Part shown: positions 15,438 to 24,164 of the stretch, one piece after another
Numbering within the stretch: position 1 is the stretch's first letter
How the letters are laid out: each line of letters opens with the position of its first letter
NCBI RefSeq assembly: GCF_023347295.1
Contig: NZ_CP094469.1
Span: 1,612,001-1,676,000, forward strand
Source of the DNA: Faecalibacterium sp. I3-3-33
GTDB lineage: Bacteria; Bacillota; Clostridia; Oscillospirales; Ruminococcaceae
Length of the DNA stretch: 64,000 nt
Direction of reading: 5' to 3'
The notes under the pieces: model-generated
Databases searched by the model: none
The model's input: only the letters and a program-made list of their open reading frames with translations
Told to the model about the DNA's origin: nothing
Position numbers and translations under genes: made by a program

Positions 15438-16412
15438 TCAGATGGAAATGGTGTTGCACACATCCACCAGCACGGGGTCAAGGCTCTTGGTCATCTCCAA
15501 AGCCTCGTCCACGGGGTAGTCCACCAGCTTCTCGCCCTTCATGCCGACGATGCGGTTATACTTGCCCTGCTCCAGCAGGCAGACGGCCTGATAGCCCATG
15601 GCAGAAGCATTCACGCGATCGCGCAGGGTGGGAGAACCACCGCGCTGCACATGACCCAGAATGGTTGCGCGGGAATCGATACCGGTGCGGGCCTGAATCT
15701 CGTTAGCGATCTCCTGTGCATGACCCACGCCCTCGGCCACAATGATGATAAAGTGACGCTTGCCGGTCTTCTGAGTCTCCGCGATCTTATCCAGAATGTC
15801 GCGCTGCATATCGAATTCCTTCTCGGGCAGCAGCACAGCCATAGCGCCGGAGGCGATGGCCACGTTCAGAGCAATGTAACCGGCGTTGCGGCCCATGACC
15901 TCGACCACACTGCAGCGGTCGTGGCTCTGGGTGGTGTCGCGCAGCTTGTCGATCATTTCCAGCGCGGTGTTCATGGCAGTATCGTAGCCGATGGTGTAAT
16001 CGGTGCAGCCGATATCGTTATCAATGGTACCGGGCAGGCCGATCATGGGGATGCCACGGTGTGCCAGTGCGCGGGCACCGCGGTAGGAGCCGTCGCCGCC
16101 GATAACGACCAGCGCGTCAATGCCCAGCTCGCGGCACTTTTCAGCGCCCTTATCCTGACCTTCCTTGGTCTTGAACTCCAGGCAGCGTGCCGTATACAGA
16201 ATGGTGCCGCCAGCAGAGATGATGTTAGAAACGCTGCGCAGGTTCATTTCAAAGCACTCGCCGTTCAGCAGGCCGTTATAGCCGCGCTGAATGCCGATCA
16301 TACGGAAGCCCTTATGCAGGCCGGTGCGTACCACAGCGCGCACAGCAGCGTTCATGCCGGGAGCATCACCACCGCTTGTAAGCACGCCAATCGTTTTGAT
16401 TTGCTTTTCCAT
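15438..16412 (-). CDS. pfkA: ATP-dependent 6-phosphofructokinase
   Basis: 324 residues, the usual length of bacterial PfkA. Phosphorylates fructose 6-phosphate in glycolysis. LTSGGDAPGMNA (11-22) and GGDGS (105-109) form the ATP site. The Gly after GGD is the ATP-type residue, where PPi enzymes carry Asp. The catalytic GTIDNDI has D131. The allosteric and subunit regions (HVQRGGSPTLRDR) are intact. The ATG at 16412 follows GGAGGGA; the in-frame TTG at 16430 overlaps that site. Monocistronic with its own promoter and terminator. Confidence 0.95.
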   Translation of the reverse strand: MEKQIKTIGVLTSGGDAPGMNAAVRAVVRTGLHKGFRMIGIQRGYNGLLNGECFEMNLRSVSNIISAGGTILYTARCLEFKTKEGQDKGAEKCRELGIDALVVIGGDGSYRGARALAHRGIPMIGLPGTIDNDIGCTDYTIGYDTAMNTALEMIDKLRDTTQSHDRCSVVEVMGRNAGYIALNVAIASGAMAVLLPEKEFDMQRDILDKIAETQKTGKRHFIIIVAEGVGHAQEIANEIQARTGIDSRATILGHVQRGGSPTLRDRVNASAMGYQAVCLLEQGKYNRIVGMKGEKLVDYPVDEALEMTKSLDPVLVDVCNTISI

Positions 16413-16525
16413 ACGAGAGATTCCCTCCAATTTACAGTTCAGTTCTTCATTTACCCTTTTGCCTGTACCCTCTTCTTCCAGAAACAGGCCAGTTGCTTTG
16501 CAACAGCTTTGATTCGCCTTTAATG

Positions 16526-16555
16526 ATTATAGCACACCATCCAGACAAATTTCAA
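16526..16555 (-). promoter_or_regulatory. pfkA promoter
   Basis: TTGAAA (16550-16555), 18 bp, TATAAT (16526-16531) on the minus strand. The leader is about 105 nt and shows no strong hairpin. The remaining 130 bp up to the dnaE stop holds nothing I recognise. Confidence 0.65.
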
Positions 16556-16684
16556 TAGGGTTTTGAGACTTTATGCAATTCCATGCAGTGTAAAATAGTA
16601 GCGATATATCGTGTTATTTTCGCGCTTCGTGCCACTTGGAAAATTTAAAATCGTCCCATGCGGTGCCATTCGTGCACAAATATG

Positions 16685-19600
16685 TTATTTTGTTGCAACG
16701 TTTTCTGCGCCCAGCAGCCGCTCCAGCTCTTTGAAGAAGAGCGGATGGCCGGAAGTGTACAGTCGGCGCGGTGCAGCCAACTTCTGCTTGGTATCCTCCA
16801 GATACAGGATCACCGGGATATCACCATCAAAGATTTCCAGCAGGTTCACCACCTTATCGTACTGGGGACAGTTGCGGGACGGCAGACGGATAAACACCCG
16901 CCGGGCAGCTGTTTTGACAGGATCCGGGCGGCCTTTATCCAAGCGGGTCGGGTCGTAGCTGTCAATGGGCAGAATGCTGTCTGCCAGCAGCTTGGAGGCT
17001 TCATCCTCCCGCACGGAAAGCCGACCGTCGATGACCACAACAGCGTTTTCCTGAATGGCATCCCGGAACCTGTCCAGCACCTTGGGGAACACGATCACCT
17101 CCATGGTGCCGGTCAGATCCTCCACGCTGGTAAAGGCCATCATGCTGTTGGATTTGGTCGTCATCATGCGGTTTCTGACCACCGCACACACGATGCGCAC
17201 CTTCTCACCGTCCTGCACATGGGCATCCTCGCCGGTGAGGTCTTTGATAGTATGGGAACCGATGTGGGCAGACTTTTCCCGGTAAGCGTCCAGCGGATGG
17301 CCGGACAGATACAGACCGCTGACCTCTTTTTCCTGCTGCAGCAGCTCGGCAGGGGTGTACTCTGCCAAGGGGCGGATCTCGTAGACGTCCGCCTGCGGAC
17401 TTTCCTGCACTTCCCCGCTCATCACGGAGAACAGATCCAGCTGCCCCTCCAGATTGCGGCGGGAGTCGGTCTCGATGCTCTTAAGGATGCCCTCTACCGC
17501 TTCCACCATGCTGTGGCGGTTAGAGCCGAAGCAGTCAAAGGCACCGGCTTTGATCAGGCTTTCCACCGAGCGTCGGTTCAGCTCGCTGCCGTGCATTCGC
17601 TTGCAGAAATCGTAAAGGCTGGTGTAGGGCTTTTCCCTGCGCTCGGTGACTGCGTTCTCGATGAGGTTGCGGCCTACGTTTTTCACGGCGTTCAACCCAA
17701 AACGGATCTGTCCGTTATCATCGGCGGTAAAGCCTCCGTTGGAGATGTTCACATCCGGCGGCAGGACTTTGATGCCCAGACGGGCGCACTCGCCGGAATA
17801 CTCAATGATCTTATCTGTATTATCCAGCACACTGGTCAGCAATGCCGCCATAAACTGGCTGGGGTAATGGCACTTGAGATAAGCCGTCTGGAATGCCACA
17901 TAGGCGTAGCAGGCTGCATGGCTCTTGTTGAAGGCGTAGGACGCAAAGCTGGACATCTCGTCATAGATCTGGTTTGCCACCTGCTCCGGGATGCCGTTGG
18001 CTACGCAGCCCGGGCATTCGTGGCCGGGCTCGGTGCAGCCGTGCACAAAATGCTCCCGCTCTGCCTCCATGACGGCGTGCTTCTTTTTGCTCATGGCGCG
18101 GCGGACGTTATCTGCCTGCCCGAAGGAGAAACCCGCCAGTTCCCGGAAAATCTGCATGACCTGCTCCTGATAGACGATGCAACCGTTGGTCACATCCAGA
18201 ATGTGCGCCAGCTGCGGGGTCTTGTAGCTGATCTTATCCGGCTCGTGGCGGTTGCGCAGATAGGTGGGAATGGAATCCATGGGGCCCGGGCGGTACAGGC
18301 TGATCAGAGCAATGACATCTTCAAGGTTCTGGGGCTGCAAGCCCACAAGCACCTGCTTCATGCCGGAGGATTCCAGCTGGAACACGCCCTCGGTATCGCC
18401 CTGACCCAGCATTTTATAGGTATCCGGATCGTCATAATCCAGCTTGCGGATGGAGAACTCCGGGTGCTGCTTTTGCACCGCCACCTCTGCGTCCCGGATA
18501 ACAGTCAGGGTGCGCAGACCCAGAAAGTCCATCTTCAAAAGACCCAGTTCCTCGATTTCGGTCATGTTGAACTGGGTCACCGGCAGGCCGTCGTTGGTGG
18601 CAAGCGGCAGATAATAATCCGTAGGCTCCGGCGTGATGACCACGCCCGCCGCGTGGGTAGAGGCGTGCCGGGGCATTCCCTCCACCTTTAATGCGGTGTC
18701 GATGAGTTCCGTCACCTGCGGGTCGGTGTCATAAAGTTTTTTCAGTTCGCTGGAAACCTCCAACGCCCGCTTCAGGGTCATTTTCAGTTCCATGGGCACA
18801 AGCTTTGCTACCACATCCACCTGCTGGTACGGGATGCCCATCACGCGGCCCACATCCCGGATGGCGTTGCGGGCAGCCATAGTACCAAAGGTGACGATCT
18901 GCGCCACATGGTCCGCACCGTATTTGCGGTTGACGTAGTCGATGACCTCCTGTCGGCGTTCGTAGCAGAAGTCCACATCGAAATCCGGCATACTGACGCG
19001 CTCGGGATTCAAAAAGCGCTCGAAGATCAGGTTGTAGCGGATGGGGTCGATATCCGTGATGCCTACGCAGTAGGCGGCAATACTGCCCGCACCGGAGCCG
19101 CGTCCCGGCCCCACCGGGATACCCTGACTTTTTGCAAAATTGATGTAGTCCCACACGATGAGGTAATAGTTGGTATACCCCATGGTCTTGACCACGCCGA
19201 TCTCGTATTTCAGGCGGTCGATGTTGGCCTGCGGCACGTCCGGGCCATAGCGGCGCTCCAAGCCGTCCCAACAGAGCTTTTCAAAGTAGGCCTGATTGTC
19301 CATGCCGTCCGGGGCCTTGTAATAAGGGATCTTGGTGTGGCCGAACTCAAAGTCAAAATTGCACTGCTCTGCAATTTTTGCCGTGTTGGCGCAGGCCTCC
19401 GGTACCATGGAGAACAGCTCGTACATCTCGTCGGTGGTCTTGACGTAGAATTCATCGGTCTGGAACTCCATGCGGTCGGCGTCCTGAATGGTCTTGCCGG
19501 TCTGGATGCACAGCAGGATGCTCTGCATCTTGGCGTCCTCTTTGCGCAGATAATGAGCGTCGTTGGTGGCTACCATGGGGATGCCGGTCTCGCGCGAAAG

Positions 19601-20194
19601 CTTGATGAGCTGCGGCAGAACGGTGGTATCTTCTTTCAAGCCGTGATCCTGCAATTCGATGTAGTAGTTCTCTGCACCGAACAGGTCCCGGTACCACAGC
19701 GCAGTCGCCTTTGCGCGCTCGTAGTCCCCTGCCAGAACGGCCTGCGGGATCTCGCCCGCAAGACAGGCCGAAAGGCAGATAAGCCCCTCGTGGTATTGCT
19801 CCAAAAGCTGCTTATCCACGCGGGGCTTGGAGTAAAAGCCCTCCACAAAACCGGCAGAGACCATTTTGATCAGGTTCTTATAACCGGTCTCGTTTTTGCA
19901 CAGCAGAATCAGGTGGTTGTTGCCGTCGATCTTATTTACCTTATCAAAGCGGGTGCGGGTAGCAACATACACCTCACAGCCGATGATGGGCTTGATGCCC
20001 GCCTTTTTAGCAGCTTTATAAAACTGCACACAGCCGTACATTACGCCGTGGTCGGTGCAGGCAATGGCGGTCTGTCCGCACTCCTTCACCCGTTCCATCA
20101 GCTGATCGATGCGGCAGGCGCCGTCCAGAAGGCTGTATTCCGTATGGATATGCAAATGGGCAAAGGGACGGGTATTTGCGGTGGGCTCACTCAT
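16685..20194 (-). CDS. dnaE: DNA polymerase III alpha subunit, DnaE type
   Basis: 1169 residues. The N-terminal PHP domain carries HLHIHTEYS (H13, H15) and TDHG (D48). The polymerase active site is PDFDVDF with D404 and D406, and VGPGRGSGAGS (361-371) is the palm loop that handles the triphosphate. The OB-fold is in the C-terminal third (RIVCAVVRNRMMTTKSNSMMAF). In Firmicutes DnaE works beside PolC, mainly in lagging-strand initiation. Its ATG overlaps the whiA stop by 4 nt, so it is the last gene of the hprK-murB-rapZ-whiA operon. Confidence 0.95.
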   Translation of the reverse strand: MSEPTANTRPFAHLHIHTEYSLLDGACRIDQLMERVKECGQTAIACTDHGVMYGCVQFYKAAKKAGIKPIIGCEVYVATRTRFDKVNKIDGNNHLILLCKNETGYKNLIKMVSAGFVEGFYSKPRVDKQLLEQYHEGLICLSACLAGEIPQAVLAGDYERAKATALWYRDLFGAENYYIELQDHGLKEDTTVLPQLIKLSRETGIPMVATNDAHYLRKEDAKMQSILLCIQTGKTIQDADRMEFQTDEFYVKTTDEMYELFSMVPEACANTAKIAEQCNFDFEFGHTKIPYYKAPDGMDNQAYFEKLCWDGLERRYGPDVPQANIDRLKYEIGVVKTMGYTNYYLIVWDYINFAKSQGIPVGPGRGSGAGSIAAYCVGITDIDPIRYNLIFERFLNPERVSMPDFDVDFCYERRQEVIDYVNRKYGADHVAQIVTFGTMAARNAIRDVGRVMGIPYQQVDVVAKLVPMELKMTLKRALEVSSELKKLYDTDPQVTELIDTALKVEGMPRHASTHAAGVVITPEPTDYYLPLATNDGLPVTQFNMTEIEELGLLKMDFLGLRTLTVIRDAEVAVQKQHPEFSIRKLDYDDPDTYKMLGQGDTEGVFQLESSGMKQVLVGLQPQNLEDVIALISLYRPGPMDSIPTYLRNRHEPDKISYKTPQLAHILDVTNGCIVYQEQVMQIFRELAGFSFGQADNVRRAMSKKKHAVMEAEREHFVHGCTEPGHECPGCVANGIPEQVANQIYDEMSSFASYAFNKSHAACYAYVAFQTAYLKCHYPSQFMAALLTSVLDNTDKIIEYSGECARLGIKVLPPDVNISNGGFTADDNGQIRFGLNAVKNVGRNLIENAVTERREKPYTSLYDFCKRMHGSELNRRSVESLIKAGAFDCFGSNRHSMVEAVEGILKSIETDSRRNLEGQLDLFSVMSGEVQESPQADVYEIRPLAEYTPAELLQQEKEVSGLYLSGHPLDAYREKSAHIGSHTIKDLTGEDAHVQDGEKVRIVCAVVRNRMMTTKSNSMMAFTSVEDLTGTMEVIVFPKVLDRFRDAIQENAVVVIDGRLSVREDEASKLLADSILPIDSYDPTRLDKGRPDPVKTAARRVFIRLPSRNCPQYDKVVNLLEIFDGDIPVILYLEDTKQKLAAPRRLYTSGHPLFFKELERLLGAENVATK

Positions 20195-21123
20195 TGTACT
20201 GCCTCCTGTCCCTCCTGCTGGCGCTGGCGCAGATTTTCTGCCAATGCCTCCAGTTTTTTCATCCGGTGCGATAAGCCGGATTTGCTCACAGCCGGGTCAA
20301 AGCAGCCGCACAGCGCAGTAAGCGAAAGATCCGGGTATTGCAATCGTTTGGCTGCCGCCTGCTGCAATACCTCCGGCAAAGTCTCCAGTGCGTGCTGCTC
20401 CTGCAAATAGCGGATGGCTTTCAATGTCTGGGCATTTGCCCGCGCGGTTTTACCAAGGTTTGCGGTATCGCAGTTGGTCTGCCGATTGGTCTGATTGCGC
20501 ACCTGCTTGAACGCCTTGAGCACGCTAATTTGCGTTGCGGCATCCGCAGCGCCCATAAAGCGGAGTAGCCGCTCCACGTTGGCACCGGTCTTGACGTAGA
20601 TCAGGTTCACACCGTTGCGGCGGGTGCGGTGGGGCGCAAACTCGTGCTCGGCCAGCAGCGCTTCAAAATCCCGGGCGAGGTTCGTCCGGGAGGTGAGAAA
20701 TTCCAGATTATATTCCTTTTGCGGGTCGGTGACCGTGCCGCTGCACAAAAAAGCCATGGCAATATAGGCGCTGACGCAGGTCTGGCAGCGGATGAGCCCG
20801 GGGTCGATCTGCAAGCTGGTCTCCCTGCCGGTAGTGCCGAACAGCTCATGCAGGCGGGTGACCTGTTCCACATCGCGGATATTGAACTCATACAGCACAC
20901 CGCTGGCGCGGGGCTTTTCCAGGATCTCGCCCCGGATGCCGCAGCGGGCAAACAACTGCTGCGCCAGCTGCACCGTATGGGGCTGCTCGGTTTGCAGCAC
21001 AAGGCCGCGGGCATCAAAGTATTTGGCAAAGCAGGCAATGCCATAGGCCGCTGCACGCACACAGCATTCCTTGGTGGGGCTGCGCTGCGCGATCTCCTCC
21101 CGCGCACTGGATGCAAAACTCAT
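20191..21123 (-). CDS. whiA: WhiA, DNA-binding regulator of division/sporulation
   Basis: 310 residues. It has an N-terminal degenerate homing-endonuclease-like domain (MSFASSAREEIAQ...CCVRAAAYGIACF, then CQTCVSAYIAMAFLCSGTVTDP...YNLEF). The C-terminal helix-turn-helix is LSLTALCGCFDPAVSKSGLSHRMKKLEAL. WhiA controls sporulation septation in Streptomyces and acts in division and chromosome segregation in Bacillus. The ATG at 21123 has GAGG 8 nt upstream; a longer frame to 21204 overlaps rapZ and is not real. Confidence 0.92.
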   Translation of the reverse strand: MSFASSAREEIAQRSPTKECCVRAAAYGIACFAKYFDARGLVLQTEQPHTVQLAQQLFARCGIRGEILEKPRASGVLYEFNIRDVEQVTRLHELFGTTGRETSLQIDPGLIRCQTCVSAYIAMAFLCSGTVTDPQKEYNLEFLTSRTNLARDFEALLAEHEFAPHRTRRNGVNLIYVKTGANVERLLRFMGAADAATQISVLKAFKQVRNQTNRQTNCDTANLGKTARANAQTLKAIRYLQEQHALETLPEVLQQAAAKRLQYPDLSLTALCGCFDPAVSKSGLSHRMKKLEALAENLRQRQQEGQEAVQ

Positions 21124-21139
21124 AGTATTTCCTCTGTTT

Positions 21140-22003
21140 TCAGCGCACGGCATCCCGGTGCTGCATCCCGGGCTCGTAACCCAGAGAGGTGCAGTATTCC
21201 GCAAGTTTGCGTGCGAATGTGATGGAGCGGTGCTTGCCGCCCGTGCAGCCCACCGCGATGGTCAACTGGCTTTTGCCCTCCTTGACATAGAGCGGCAGGG
21301 CGTACTGCAAAAAGTTCTCGTACCGGTGCAGCAGCTCCTGTGCTTCGGGGTGGCTCATGACAAAATCCACCACCTCCTGATCCAGCCCGGTTTTGTGCTT
21401 CAGTTCCGGCACATAGAAAGGGTTGGGCAGGCAGCGCACATCCAGCACAAGGTCTGCTTCCGGCGGCAGGCCAAACTTGAACCCGAAGGACATGATGGTA
21501 AGCTGCATGGCGTTTTTTGCCCCGCCGTTTTTCATGAACAAATCGCAGATGCGCTCTTTGTTCTGAGAGGTGGAGAGCAGCCCGGTGTTGATGGTATAGT
21601 CCGCACGCTCTTTTAAAGGCTGTAAGATCTGCCGCTCCTTTAAAAAGGCATCCCGGGTAGAGACGCCCTCTGCAATGCTGATAGGGTGGCGGCGGCGGGT
21701 CTCGCTGTAACGGCGCATCAGTACATCGTCCGGTGCATCCAGAAACAGGATCTTATAGGGTGTTTTCTGCTCGTCCAGCTGCTGCAGGGCAGCTTCGATC
21801 TGCTCTCTGCTGCGGCAGCCGCGCACATCCATGGAAAGCGCCACCCGCTCCAGCTGGTTGTCGCCCGCCTTGGAAAACGCCGTAATGCTGGGCAGCAGCC
21901 CCGCCGGGACGTTATCGATGCAGAAATATCCGATATCCTCCAGCGCATTCATAGCCACAGACTTTCCCGCGCCGGAAAGTCCGCTGACGATCAACAGTTC
22001 CAT
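21140..22003 (-). CDS. rapZ: RapZ/YvcJ nucleotide-binding protein
   Basis: 287 residues with Walker A GLSGAGKS at 8-15, FLDAPDDVLMRRYSETRRRHP (about 95-115) and the C-terminal VGCTGGKHRSI typical of RapZ C-domains. In Bacillus YvcJ hydrolyses GTP and affects competence; in E. coli RapZ senses glucosamine 6-phosphate and binds small RNA. It lies 16 bp upstream of whiA and 31 bp after murB in one transcript. YvcK/GlmU-type yvcK, usually between rapZ and whiA, is missing here. Confidence 0.92.
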   Translation of the reverse strand: MELLIVSGLSGAGKSVAMNALEDIGYFCIDNVPAGLLPSITAFSKAGDNQLERVALSMDVRGCRSREQIEAALQQLDEQKTPYKILFLDAPDDVLMRRYSETRRRHPISIAEGVSTRDAFLKERQILQPLKERADYTINTGLLSTSQNKERICDLFMKNGGAKNAMQLTIMSFGFKFGLPPEADLVLDVRCLPNPFYVPELKHKTGLDQEVVDFVMSHPEAQELLHRYENFLQYALPLYVKEGKSQLTIAVGCTGGKHRSITFARKLAEYCTSLGYEPGMQHRDAVR

Positions 22004-22034
22004 CTGTGTTCCACACTCCCTCTATTCCCGCAGT

Positions 22035-22931
22035 TCAGCGGACTACGCGGATCTCTTTTTCCAGATCGTAGCCGGTCTTTTCTTTTACGATGGTGCGCAC
22101 TTCCTCGCACAGTGCCAGCACGTCTGCGCAGGTTGCGCCGCCAAGGTTCACCACAAAGCCGCAGTGTTTCTCACTGACGGCGGCACCGCCGTGCCGGTAG
22201 CCCCGCAGACCGCACTGGTCGATGAGAGCCGCAGCAAAAGCGCCCACCGGGCGCTTGAAGGTGCTGCCTGCGCTGGGCTTATCCAGCGGCTGCTTGTCCA
22301 GCCGCTTCGCCATCAGTTCGTCCATTTTAGCGCGGATGGCTTCCAGTTCGCCCGGGGTCAGGGTAAACTGCGCCGAGAGGATGCAACCGCCGTTTTCTTC
22401 AAAAATGCTGTGGCGGTAGCGCAGGTCAAGTTCTGCTGCCGCTGCCTCTTTTATTTCGCCCTCGGCGGTGAGGTACTGCACCGTGGTCAGCACGTCCTTC
22501 ATCTCGCCGCCGTAGGCACCGGCATTCATGTAGACCGCACCGCCCACCGTACCGGGGATGCCATAAGCAAATTCCAGTCCGGTCAGGCCGTGTTCCAGCG
22601 CCGTTTTGCACAGCGCCGAGAGCCGCACGCCCGCCCCGGCGGTGAGTTGTGTTCCGTGCACCTGCACAGCGTCCTGCATAGAAGAAATATCCAGCACTGC
22701 GCCATTGTAGCCCTCGTCGGCAAACAGGATATTGCTGCCGTTGCCCAGCAGATAATGCCGGACGCCCTGCGCCTTGCACAGGGCAACGGCGCGGCAAAGC
22801 TGTGCCCGATCTGCCGGCTGCACGAACAGCCGCGCCGGGCCGCCGATTTTAAAGGTACAATGCGCTGCCAGCGGCTCGTTTTCTTTATAAGCAATGCCTG
22901 CTGCAGTCAGCAGCTGCTTGAGTTGTTCCAT
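22035..22931 (-). CDS. murB: UDP-N-acetylenolpyruvoylglucosamine reductase
   Basis: 298 residues. FAD enzyme that makes UDP-MurNAc for peptidoglycan. FAD-binding signatures LLGNGSNIL and YGIPGTVGGAVYMNAGAYGG are present, as is the catalytic serine motif AGSTFKRP. The active-site Glu lies in the C-terminal VREKTG...KEIRVV-type region. AAGGAG 9 nt before the ATG at 22931 fixes the start; the frame from 22976 overlaps hprK. The gene lies between hprK and rapZ, a common Clostridia order. Confidence 0.94.
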   Translation of the reverse strand: MEQLKQLLTAAGIAYKENEPLAAHCTFKIGGPARLFVQPADRAQLCRAVALCKAQGVRHYLLGNGSNILFADEGYNGAVLDISSMQDAVQVHGTQLTAGAGVRLSALCKTALEHGLTGLEFAYGIPGTVGGAVYMNAGAYGGEMKDVLTTVQYLTAEGEIKEAAAAELDLRYRHSIFEENGGCILSAQFTLTPGELEAIRAKMDELMAKRLDKQPLDKPSAGSTFKRPVGAFAAALIDQCGLRGYRHGGAAVSEKHCGFVVNLGGATCADVLALCEEVRTIVKEKTGYDLEKEIRVVR

Positions 22932-22959
22932 AGGGTCAGGCTCCTTTTTATAGAGAGGT

Positions 22960-23895
22960 TCAGTCCATTTTGTCATCCAGCCCCAGCCGGATCAGCAGCT
23001 CCTTGGCCGCGTTGTAACCCATCTTCTTCTGGCGGTTATTGATGGCTGCGGTCTCCAGTACCACAGCCAGATTGCGGCCGGGAGAGACCGGGATGCTGGT
23101 GCTGGGAATGCTTACGCCCAGAATGTCGTAGTATTCGCTTTCCAGCCCGGTGCGCTGGTAGTTCTTGGTGGGGTCCCATGCTTCCAGCTGCACCACAAGA
23201 TCCAGACTTTCGCTTAGCTTGACGGCACCCACGCCGTACACACGAGCCACGTTGACGATGCCGATGCCGCGCAGCTCGATAAAGTGACGGATGTTTTCCG
23301 GTGCAGTGCCCATGATCTGGCGGTTGGACACCTTGCGCAGCTCCACGGCGTCATCTGCCACCAGACGGTGACCGCGCTTGACCAGCTCGATGGCCAGCTC
23401 GCTTTTGCCGATGCCGCTGTCGCCCAAAATCAGGATGCCCTCGCCGTACACCTCCACCAGCACGCCGTGCCGGGTGATGCGGGGCGCAAGCTCTAAGTTC
23501 AGCACGCTGATCAGGCTGCCCATCAAAGTGCAGGTAGTCTCGTTGGAACGCAGCAAGGCAACTGCGTGCTTCTGCGCCAGCTCCTGCATTTCCGGGAAGG
23601 GTTCCAGCTCCTCGCTGCGGCAGACGATGACCGCCGGGGGCTGCTGCCGGAACAGCTGTTCCAGTGCCTCGTAGCGCTTTTCTGCCGTCAGACCAGACAG
23701 AAAGTTCATTTCTGCCAGACCCATGATCTGCAAACGGAGCTTATCGAAGTAATCATAGTAGCCCGCCAGAAACAGACCCGGGCGGTTGACCTCGGCGATC
23801 TCCACGCTGATCTCATCCAGCGCCCGGGGGGTGTATACTACTTCCATGCTGACGCGGTCGGTCAGCGTTTTAAGCGAAACATTGAACGTACCCAT
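22960..23895 (-). CDS. hprK: HPr kinase/phosphorylase
   Basis: 311 residues. Phosphorylates HPr on Ser46 with ATP and reverses it, the sensor of carbon catabolite repression in low-GC Gram-positives. The P-loop GDSGIGKSE is at 158-166, the HprK signature follows at EVYGEGILILG, and the C-terminal ESEYYDILGVSIPSTSIPVSPGRNLA block forms the conserved K/M-loop. The N-terminal 130 residues are the usual variable domain. First gene of a five-gene operon with a good promoter at 23950-23978. AGGAGG precedes the ATG. Confidence 0.95.
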   Translation of the reverse strand: MGTFNVSLKTLTDRVSMEVVYTPRALDEISVEIAEVNRPGLFLAGYYDYFDKLRLQIMGLAEMNFLSGLTAEKRYEALEQLFRQQPPAVIVCRSEELEPFPEMQELAQKHAVALLRSNETTCTLMGSLISVLNLELAPRITRHGVLVEVYGEGILILGDSGIGKSELAIELVKRGHRLVADDAVELRKVSNRQIMGTAPENIRHFIELRGIGIVNVARVYGVGAVKLSESLDLVVQLEAWDPTKNYQRTGLESEYYDILGVSIPSTSIPVSPGRNLAVVLETAAINNRQKKMGYNAAKELLIRLGLDDKMD

Positions 23896-23949
23896 CCTGG
23901 TTCCTCCTGTATCCTCTTGCCGCGCTGTGCTGCGGGCACTCTTGTTCCT

Positions 23950-23978
23950 ATTATAATAAAATTCGGCGGCAAATACAA
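23950..23978 (-). promoter_or_regulatory. Promoter of hprK-murB-rapZ-whiA-dnaE
   Basis: TTGTAT (23973-23978), 17 bp, TATAAT (23950-23955) on the minus strand. It is about 55 bp before hprK. It faces away from the phosphate transporter promoter. Confidence 0.7.
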
Positions 23979-24046
23979 CGCCCGGGGCGCTGTTTTTGTA
24001 CTGTGGGTGGGAAACCGACGCTGCATCGCAGCCCGTGCACAGGATT

Positions 24047-24117
24047 TTTACATTTTTCTTACTTTACATGGGTTTTACATTTCGGCGATTTCAGATTTTA
24101 CATTGTTTTTCTATACT
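24047..24117 (+). promoter_or_regulatory. Pho-box-like repeats and promoter of the phosphate transporter
   Basis: TTTACAT occurs four times: 24047-24053, 24063-24069, 24074-24080 and 24097-24103. The middle pair starts 11 bp apart and the next about two turns on. A TATACT -10 lies at 24112-24117 with no good -35 (TTTCAG at 17 bp). Tandem TT(A/T/C)ACA with an 11-bp period upstream of a weak promoter is the layout of PhoP-activated promoters in Bacillus. Confidence 0.7.
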
Positions 24118-24164
24118 TAAAGCACAGGAGAAAAACACGTCAAGATAAAGTGAGGAAAACACTT

